In this document: positions 14,505 through 19,680 of the stretch, piece after piece
Numbering within the stretch: position 1 is the stretch's first letter
Layout: every line of letters begins with the position of its first letter
NCBI GenBank assembly: GCA_028691175.1
Contig: JAQUZU010000014.1
Coordinates: 1-19,680 of the forward strand
Direction: 5' to 3'
Source of the DNA: Candidatus Kapaibacterium sp.
GTDB lineage: Bacteria; Bacteroidota; Ignavibacteria; Kapaibacteriales; UBA2268
DNA length: 19,680 bases
Notes under the pieces: generated by a model
The model's input: the letters and a program-made list of their open reading frames with translations, nothing else
Database searches by the model: none
What the model was told of the DNA's origin: nothing
Program-made: the position numbers and the translations under genes

Positions 14505-15440
14505 ATGCCTTACGCTATAGGTGGAAATAGTCGAATCAGGACTAATATACCCGCGGAAAATGCATATAACGCATTAGAATCGTCAAATCAGGACATATCA
14601 CTGAGACAGTTACGACTCTCGACGGGCAAGAGAATTAATAATGCGGCAGATGATGTAGCCGGTTATATTACTTCGAAAGCTTTAATAGCTCGAAACGGTT
14701 CTTTAAAAGCAGCACAGACTGCAGTTGGCGATGCACAGAATATATCGTATATTGTGATGGATTCATTCGATAATATTAGTACGTTGCTGACGGAAATTAA
14801 AGAATCAACATCAACTGCAGCAAGTGGAGCGATGGGTACAGACGAAAAAGTTGCCCTCGGAAAAGCAGCTTACCGAATGGTTCAGCAAATCCAAACATTG
14901 GTAGATTCAACAGTATTTGGTGGACGCCAGTTAATTGATGGTACATACTCGGCTGACTTCGTAATTGCTACAAAAGCAGATAACAGCTTAATTACACTCG
15001 CACTTGACCTTACTACCGGTAATACGGATTATAACGTCTCAAGAAATGAATTGAATTTAAATTCTTTGAATGTAGACAGCTTTGCCGGTATCACAAATCT
15101 TGATATGAGGAGTTTCGACAACATTTCAGCGGACGATCTCGGTATCTTTGCATCTGATAAAATCCACTTAACACTCGTGTCGCTTGCAGACGCAATCGAA
15201 AACGTGAACAAAGCCGCAACTTATGTCGGTGGTGTTGTGAATAGACTTTCTTCGCAGCAAGAAGCTCTCAGTAGCCAGATTACAAACTACAATGCCGCAA
15301 TTTCGCGTATTGAAGACGCCGATGTTGCAGAAGAGCAATTGCAACTTGTTAAGTCGCAATTCTTACAGAGTGCTTCCTTAGCATCATTAACTCAAGCAAA
15401 TCAAAATCCACAACAGTTCTTGCAACTGATACAGGGTTAA
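14505..15440 (+). CDS. Flagellin (first of two tandem paralogues)
   Basis: This 311-residue flagellin subunit is exported by the flagellar type III system and polymerised into the filament. Conserved D0/D1 sequences are present at both ends: LRLSTGKRINNAADDVAGYI (about 38-57) near the N-terminus, and RIEDADVAEEQLQLVKSQFLQ...LTQANQNPQQFLQL at the C-terminus. The central part is short, so the protein is nearly all D0/D1 with little variable outer domain. It contains no cysteine, as is usual for flagellins. The Shine-Dalgarno GGAGGTG is strong but lies in a hairpin. The upstream sigma-54-like promoter probably drives this gene and the next, 36 bp downstream. No chaperone, cap or other flagellar genes are in the window. 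Confidence 0.96.
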   Translation: MPYAIGGNSRIRTNIPAENAYNALESSNQDISLRQLRLSTGKRINNAADDVAGYITSKALIARNGSLKAAQTAVGDAQNISYIVMDSFDNISTLLTEIKESTSTAASGAMGTDEKVALGKAAYRMVQQIQTLVDSTVFGGRQLIDGTYSADFVIATKADNSLITLALDLTTGNTDYNVSRNELNLNSLNVDSFAGITNLDMRSFDNISADDLGIFASDKIHLTLVSLADAIENVNKAATYVGGVVNRLSSQQEALSSQITNYNAAISRIEDADVAEEQLQLVKSQFLQSASLASLTQANQNPQQFLQLIQG

Positions 15441-15476
15441 TTATTATAGGTATTCAACTAATTCGGAGAAAACATT

Positions 15477-16412
15477 ATGGCTTATGCTGTTGGTAATAAT
15501 GGACGAATAAGAACAAATATTTCGGCGGAGAATGCGTATAACTCCCTTGATATTTCAAATAAAGATATATCGTTGCGACAGTTGCGACTTTCTACCGGCA
15601 AGAGAATAAATAATGCGGCGGATGATGTTTCCGGTTACATTACTTCAAGATCTTTGCAGGCACGAAATCAATCTTTAAAATCTGCTGCTAATATTGTTAG
15701 CGACGGCTTGAATTTGACCAATATAATAATGGATTCGCTGGATAATGTCGATACATTAGTTTGCAATATTAAAGAATCAACTGCGACGGCTTCGTCCGGT
15801 TCGCTGGGTACTGATGAAAAGGTAGCACTCGCAAAAGCCGCATATAGAATGGTGCAGCAAGTTCAGACAATTGTAGATTCTGCTGTGTTTGGTGGGGCAC
15901 AACTGCTCGGTGGCGAATATAATGCAGATATGCTGATTGGTTTTGACGTGAAAAATACGTGTCTGACTATCGGAATAGATATGCGAAAAAATAATACCGA
16001 TTTCAACATCGAGTCGAATAATTTCGATCTGAATAGTATGAGTACGGATTGTTTTGCCGGAGTTACCGGATTGAAATTAACAGAAATGGACAACGTTTCG
16101 GCAACTGATCTCGGAATATTCAGCAAAGATAAAATCAGTCTTACTTTGACCAGTCTTGCTGATGCATTGAATAATGTAAACAAGGTTGCTTCATGTATCG
16201 GCGGTGTGAATAATCGCTTAGAGTCTCAAAATTCTTTGCTCGATTCGCAAATAATCAACTACAATGCCGCAATTTCGCGTCTCGAAGACGCTGATGTTGC
16301 ACAAGAACAACTTGCGCTGATTAAATCGCAGTTCTTGCAGTCGGCTTCGCTAACGTCGCTGACGCAGGCAAACCAGAATCCGAGCCAATATTTGCAATTA
16401 ATTCAGGGCTAA
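15477..16412 (+). CDS. Flagellin (second tandem paralogue, contains four cysteines)
   Basis: It is also 311 residues and aligns without gaps to the first copy over the conserved ends: LRLSTGKRINNAADDVSGYI near the N-terminus and RLEDADVAQEQLALIKSQFLQ at the C-terminus. The middle is more diverged, so the pair arose by duplication that is not recent. Unlike its neighbour it has four cysteines (Cys96, Cys162, Cys192, Cys240), which is unusual for a filament protein. GGAG at 15465-15468 serves as ribosome-binding site. The 36-bp gap holds no terminator, so the two genes are probably cotranscribed. Whether it is a minor filament component, a hook-proximal flagellin or a backup copy cannot be told from the sequence. 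Confidence 0.95.
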   Translation: MAYAVGNNGRIRTNISAENAYNSLDISNKDISLRQLRLSTGKRINNAADDVSGYITSRSLQARNQSLKSAANIVSDGLNLTNIIMDSLDNVDTLVCNIKESTATASSGSLGTDEKVALAKAAYRMVQQVQTIVDSAVFGGAQLLGGEYNADMLIGFDVKNTCLTIGIDMRKNNTDFNIESNNFDLNSMSTDCFAGVTGLKLTEMDNVSATDLGIFSKDKISLTLTSLADALNNVNKVASCIGGVNNRLESQNSLLDSQIINYNAAISRLEDADVAQEQLALIKSQFLQSASLTSLTQANQNPSQYLQLIQG

Positions 16413-16427
16413 ACATAGGGGGAAAAT

Positions 16428-16505
16428 ATGTTTATTATAACTGTTACAATTTGTAATCAAATGTTTGTATTCTTTGTTCTGTTATCAGACATGAAAACAA
16501 AATAA
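16428..16505 (+). CDS. Possible small hydrophobic protein (25 aa) after the flagellins
   Basis: AGGGGG at 16417-16422 lies six bases before ATG 16428, and a 25-codon frame runs to TAA 16503-16505. The product begins MFIITVTICNQMFVFF and is largely hydrophobic with a basic end (MKTK), so it could be a short membrane peptide. It starts 15 bp after the flagellin stop and could be cotranscribed. The purine-rich site is the main support. The length allows chance, and I recognise no family. Confidence 0.25.
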   Translation: MFIITVTICNQMFVFFVLLSDMKTK

Positions 16506-16516
16506 ACATAAAATAA

Positions 16517-19297
16517 TTAATGTGCTTCGAGCCAATTTTTGCCGAAGCCGACTTCCGAAATTACCGGAACATCGCCCAATAAAAGAGCGGATTCCATTTC
16601 GGACTTAACCAAAGCCGTGAGGGCAGTAATGTCATCGTCATGGCACTCGAAAACAAGTTCGTCATGAACTTGTAAAAGCAAATTTGCGCGAAGTTTTTCG
16701 CGTTGAAGGGCGTTATATACGCCAAGCATGGCTCGTTTGATCATATCGGAGCCGGTGCCTTGAATAGGCATATTTATAGCCGCACGTTGCTGAGCAGTGC
16801 GGATATTCTTGTTGGAGCTGTTTATGTCCGGAAAATATCTTCTGCGTCCGCAAATTGTCTCCGTATAGCCGAGTCGCTCGGTTTCCGCAATAGTTTTATC
16901 CATATACGCCTTTATTCCGGGGTATTTCTCGAAGTAATTTTCTATAATTTCGCCCGCTTGACGTCGTGGCATTCCGAGACGTTGAGCAAGTCCGAACGCT
17001 CCAAGACCGTACATGATTCCAAAATTTACCGTTTTCGCTATGCGACGGAGGTCAGGAGTAACCTCCTCAATAGGAATGTTATTCAAAATGCTTGCAGTCG
17101 AGGAGTGAACGTCGAGTCCGTTTTTGAATGCGGCTATCAAATTTTCGTCTTGGCTGACATATGCCATTATTCGCAGTTCAACCTGTGAATAATCCGCCGA
17201 CAAAATGCTGTAATTCGGATAACCCGGAATAAATGCCTTGCGAACTTCTTTGCCGAGATCGGATTTAATCGGAATATTCTGCAAATTTGGATCGCTGGAA
17301 GAAAGGCGTCCCGTGTTTGTGCCGGCTTGGTTGTAGTTTGTGTGTAGACGTCCGGTTGCCGGATTGAGCATATTCGGCAAAGTGTCGATATAAGTATTTT
17401 TTAGTTTTGATAATTGCCGATATTTTAGCAGATATTCCGCAATCGGATTTGCATAGCTCAATAGCGTAAGAGTTTCCACGTCCGTTGAATACCCGGTTTT
17501 TGTTTTTTTGACCGGCGGAATCATCATCACGTCGAACAAAATTTCGCTCAGTTGTTTTGGCGAATCAAGGTTAAACTCGATACCGGATTCTTTATAAATA
17601 TCTGAACGCAAGCCGGCTAACTGCTCGGTGATTGCAACTGAAATATCTTTTAAGCCGGCAACATCGATTTTTATGCCTGTAGATTCCATTGCAGTCAGCA
17701 CCGAGACGAGCGGAAATTCGATTTCCTCGGCTAATTTTGTTTGATTATTGCCCGCGAGAATCGGCTTCAATTTCTCTTGCAGGCGAAATGCAACGTCCGC
17801 ATCTTCGCACGCGTAGTCGGATATTTCTGCCGGAGCGATTTCTGCCATAGATTTCTGCGTTGCCTTTTTTATGCCAATCAAATTTTCAATCGGAATTGGC
17901 TCATAGTTCAGATATTCTTTTGCGAGGCTGTCCAGATTTAGTGCCGAGTCCGGATTTAAAATATGGGCGGCGATCATCGAATCAAACACTATAGGAGCGA
18001 GATTAATTCCTTTGCGGCGCAGAATTATGGCGTCAAATTTCAGATTTTGTCCGCATTTGCCGATTTTCGGATTTTCAAGTAGCGGTTTCAGAATATTTAC
18101 AGCGTCAGCAAGCGGAATGCGGTCGGAATGATTTTCGGTGCCTGCGGCTGCTGACAAATCCGAAAATAAATTGTCGCCGGCGGAAACCGTCGAAAGGCGG
18201 TCATCTACCGAAATATAATAGCCGGTATGTGCTGCAACGGAAAGTGAAATTCCGACTAAACTGCATGTCATTTTATTGAGCGAGCTTGTTTCGGTATCGA
18301 CCGCGAGGAGTGGGGCAGAGGATAACTCGCGGACGACTTCGCGAAGGCGCTCAGCCGTGCCGATAAATTGATATTTGCTTTTCTCGGAAGAAAATTTTTC
18401 AAAAGTCGGGATTTCCGGCTCGGTTTCCTCGCTTTCGCTTAGGCTGAACCACTTGCGGCGCAACTGCGTAAAGTTTAAATCCGACATGAACTTAGCTAGT
18501 TCTGTAGAGTTTATCGGGGCAACTTTTGTTCGGATTTCCGGTAGTTCCATATCGGTAACTATCGTAACGAGTTCCAGAGCTACTTTTGCGGATTCCGCTC
18601 CTTCGGCGAGTTTTTTCCTGGTGCTCGCAGATTTGATTTTATCGATATTTTCGTAGATTTTTTCAATTGAACCGTATTCCTGAACCAGCGGGATTGCAGT
18701 TTTTTCGCCGATTCCTTTCACGCCGGGAATATTGTCAGCCGTATCGCCTATGAGTGCAAGTACATCGCGAACCTGGTCCGGAGTTCCGCCGAATTTTTCC
18801 TCGACCGCCTTCAAATCGACCAAATCGAAATTTATTCCGTGCACTTTCGACGGCTTCAGCAAATGAATCCGTTCATCAACCAATTGATAGTAGTCTTTGT
18901 CCGAAGTAACGCAATAGATAAAATAATCTTTGTATTGTTTGGCGATTGAGCCAATAATATCGTCGGCCTCATAGCCCGGAATCTGAATGCGGTAAATGCC
19001 GACAATGTCCAGAAATTCTTTAATTCGCTTGAGCTGCGGCACAAGTTGCTCCGGAAAAGTATCGCGATTTGCCTTATATTCTTTATAAATTTTATGGCGA
19101 AAAGTCGGCTCGTGCGAATCAAATGCAACAACAATATTTTTCGGATCGGCTTCTTTCAGCAGAGTTTGCAGTTGATTGATGAAGCCGAAAACGGCGGAAG
19201 TCGGCTCGCCGCTCGGACTTTGCAAATTAGAAGCAAGCATTGCGTGATATGCCCTAAAAACCAGTCCCATTCCGTCAATCAGAAATAATTTATCCAT
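16517..19297 (-). CDS. polA: DNA polymerase I
   Basis: The protein is 926 residues from the preferred start, close to the 928 of E. coli PolA. All three activities look intact. The 5'-nuclease domain has LFLIDGMGLVFRAYHAM, EADDIIG, TSDKDYYQLV and GDTADNIPGVKGIGEKTA. The proofreading domain has VDTETSSL and YACEDADVAFRL. The polymerase domain has motif A DYSQVELRIMAY (Asp702), motif B RRIAKTVNFGIMYGLGAFG and motif C VHDELVFE (His878-Asp879-Glu880). PolA removes RNA primers and fills gaps in replication and repair. I chose the ATG at 19297 because the product then begins MDKLFLIDG like other PolA proteins. A start at 19342 would lie upstream of the predicted transcription start. The gene is convergent with the flagellin pair. 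Confidence 0.97.
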   Translation of the reverse strand: MDKLFLIDGMGLVFRAYHAMLASNLQSPSGEPTSAVFGFINQLQTLLKEADPKNIVVAFDSHEPTFRHKIYKEYKANRDTFPEQLVPQLKRIKEFLDIVGIYRIQIPGYEADDIIGSIAKQYKDYFIYCVTSDKDYYQLVDERIHLLKPSKVHGINFDLVDLKAVEEKFGGTPDQVRDVLALIGDTADNIPGVKGIGEKTAIPLVQEYGSIEKIYENIDKIKSASTRKKLAEGAESAKVALELVTIVTDMELPEIRTKVAPINSTELAKFMSDLNFTQLRRKWFSLSESEETEPEIPTFEKFSSEKSKYQFIGTAERLREVVRELSSAPLLAVDTETSSLNKMTCSLVGISLSVAAHTGYYISVDDRLSTVSAGDNLFSDLSAAAGTENHSDRIPLADAVNILKPLLENPKIGKCGQNLKFDAIILRRKGINLAPIVFDSMIAAHILNPDSALNLDSLAKEYLNYEPIPIENLIGIKKATQKSMAEIAPAEISDYACEDADVAFRLQEKLKPILAGNNQTKLAEEIEFPLVSVLTAMESTGIKIDVAGLKDISVAITEQLAGLRSDIYKESGIEFNLDSPKQLSEILFDVMMIPPVKKTKTGYSTDVETLTLLSYANPIAEYLLKYRQLSKLKNTYIDTLPNMLNPATGRLHTNYNQAGTNTGRLSSSDPNLQNIPIKSDLGKEVRKAFIPGYPNYSILSADYSQVELRIMAYVSQDENLIAAFKNGLDVHSSTASILNNIPIEEVTPDLRRIAKTVNFGIMYGLGAFGLAQRLGMPRRQAGEIIENYFEKYPGIKAYMDKTIAETERLGYTETICGRRRYFPDINSSNKNIRTAQQRAAINMPIQGTGSDMIKRAMLGVYNALQREKLRANLLLQVHDELVFECHDDDITALTALVKSEMESALLLGDVPVISEVGFGKNWLEAH

Positions 19298-19331
19298 TGT
19301 CGTTGTCTCAATTATTTGATAAAAATCTTTG

Positions 19332-19339
19332 CAAAAATA
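19332..19339 (-). promoter_or_regulatory. -7 element of the polA promoter
   Basis: On the minus strand TATTTTTG followed by C is an exact TAnnTTTG element. The -33 position lacks a good TTTG. Transcription would begin near 19325, about 28 bases before the polA ATG. Confidence 0.55.
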
Positions 19340-19392
19340 CAATAATTTGACGAATAAGTCGACATTTATATGTCAAAAAAATAGGTAAATTA

Positions 19393-19480
19393 CCGGAATA
19401 TTTCGGCGGTCGGCATAAAGACGTGTATCCACCATTTGCGACTTACAGCACGCGCTTGGATGTTTCCGGCGACTATCGAT
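19393..19480. other. Unexplained GC-richer block between polA and the OMP gene
   Basis: By hand count 46 of these 88 bases are G or C, against a strongly AT-rich surrounding non-coding sequence. The block is bounded on the left by CCGGAA (19393-19398), with its complement TTCCGG at 19464-19469. It is open in several frames: plus-strand frame 19351-19575 has no stop but no ATG, and a minus-strand frame reads through much of it, ending in MPTAEIFR. It could be a structured RNA, a dispersed genomic repeat or a gene remnant. I cannot decide. Confidence 0.3.
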
Positions 19481-19490
19481 TTAAATGTCA

Positions 19491-19525
19491 AAAGCAGGGT
19501 GCGAAGTTTCTTCGCATCCTGCTTT
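19491..19525 (-). terminator. Strong hairpin terminator downstream of the partial OMP gene
   Basis: AAAGCAGGGTGCGAAG (19491-19506), loop TTT, CTTCGCATCCTGCTTT (19510-19525) is a 16-bp stem with one mismatch or wobble. It lies 23 bp beyond the minus-strand stop codon at 19549. A/T runs flank both sides, so it may work in both directions. Confidence 0.8.
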
Positions 19526-19548
19526 TATGTATTGTCAATTCAAATTGT

Positions 19549-19680
19549 CTAAAAGTGATATTTCAGCCCGACTAAAATTCCTATTCTGTGTAGTGACCAA
19601 TTTTCGATTATAGAATTAATCGGCAGATAATAATGCACTTCGCCCATCGCGGAAATGCCGTATTTTATCGGGTACGAAAT
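19549..19680 (-). CDS. C-terminal end of a probable outer-membrane beta-barrel protein (5' partial)
   Basis: The minus-strand frame enters from the right edge and stops at TAG (19551-19549). It encodes 43 residues of alternating pattern: MGEVHYYLPI, then a turn, then HRIGILVGLKYHF. The terminal strand ends in Phe with alternating hydrophobic residues, the usual C-terminus of outer-membrane barrel proteins recognised by the BAM machinery. The family cannot be named from the fragment. A strong terminator follows. Confidence 0.65.
   Translation of the reverse strand: MSYPIKYGISAMGEVHYYLPINSIIENWSLHRIGILVGLKYHF

Noticed and set aside
14505..16412. Recent flagellin duplication or hybrid by recombination
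   Set aside because: The two copies match in protein at the ends but differ at many third positions and in the centre, so the duplication is old and no recent conversion tract is evident by eye.
19298..19342. Longer PolA start adding 15 residues
   Set aside because: The added residues are not PolA-like, and the region overlaps the predicted transcription start. PolA proteins begin at MDKLFLIDG-type sequence.
19351..19575. 74-codon open frame on the plus strand
   Set aside because: It has no ATG, runs through the strong hairpin terminator and overlaps the minus-strand OMP gene. Kept only as part of the unexplained block.
1..19680. CRISPR arrays, tRNA or rRNA genes, insertion sequences
   Set aside because: I saw no regularly spaced repeats, no cloverleaf with a TTCGA-type arm, no rRNA-like sequence, and no transposase frames or terminal inverted repeats of IS type.

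Overview
The window looks like a chromosome segment from a flagellated member of the Bacteroidota/Chlorobiota-Ignavibacteria side of the FCB group. Ignavibacteria or Kapabacteria are my best guesses, from general knowledge rather than a search. The evidence is a large surface protein ending in a type IX secretion (T9SS) sorting domain, several promoters of the Bacteroidota form TTTG-N(19-21)-TAnnTTTG, and two tandem flagellin genes. Flagellin beside T9SS cargo is uncommon in classical Bacteroidetes. All large reading frames look intact, and I see no insertion sequence, CRISPR array, tRNA or rRNA.

Layout: (1) 1-1274: the tail of an unidentified gene, a hairpin, then a single class II Fic (AMPylase-type) gene with its own promoter. 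(2) 1285-6236: one apparent transcription unit. It has a near-perfect promoter, a large exported S41-protease-like protein whose catalytic Ser position is Gly, an exported LolA-like protein, an exported tyrosine-phosphatase-like protein whose P-loop Arg position is Gln, then clpP and a strong terminator. (3) 6201-10992: a 1488-residue T9SS surface protein (IgGFc-binding-like N-terminus, Ig-like modules, C-terminal sorting domain), bracketed by two identical 35-bp terminator-containing sequences. (4) 11085-13975: sppA (long form) facing a YitT-family membrane protein across a shared bidirectional terminator. (5) 13976-16505: a 529-bp regulatory region, two paralogous flagellins and a possible 25-codon small ORF. 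The regulatory region carries a sigma-54-like promoter, two perfect inverted repeats, and a hairpin that puts the first flagellin's Shine-Dalgarno in an AUGGAG loop, as CsrA targets do. (6) 16517-19680: polA on the minus strand, a compact GC-richer block I cannot explain, a strong hairpin terminator, and the C-terminal end of a probable outer-membrane beta-barrel protein.

Functionally, the window mixes envelope and export functions (S41-like, LolA-like, PTP-like, T9SS adhesin, SppA, OMP), motility (flagellins) and housekeeping (ClpP, PolA). The most interesting signals are the CsrA-type hairpin and sigma-54-like site on the flagellins, the cysteine-containing second flagellin, the two enzyme homologues with altered catalytic residues in one operon with clpP, the duplicated terminators around the surface-protein gene, and the unexplained block upstream of polA.
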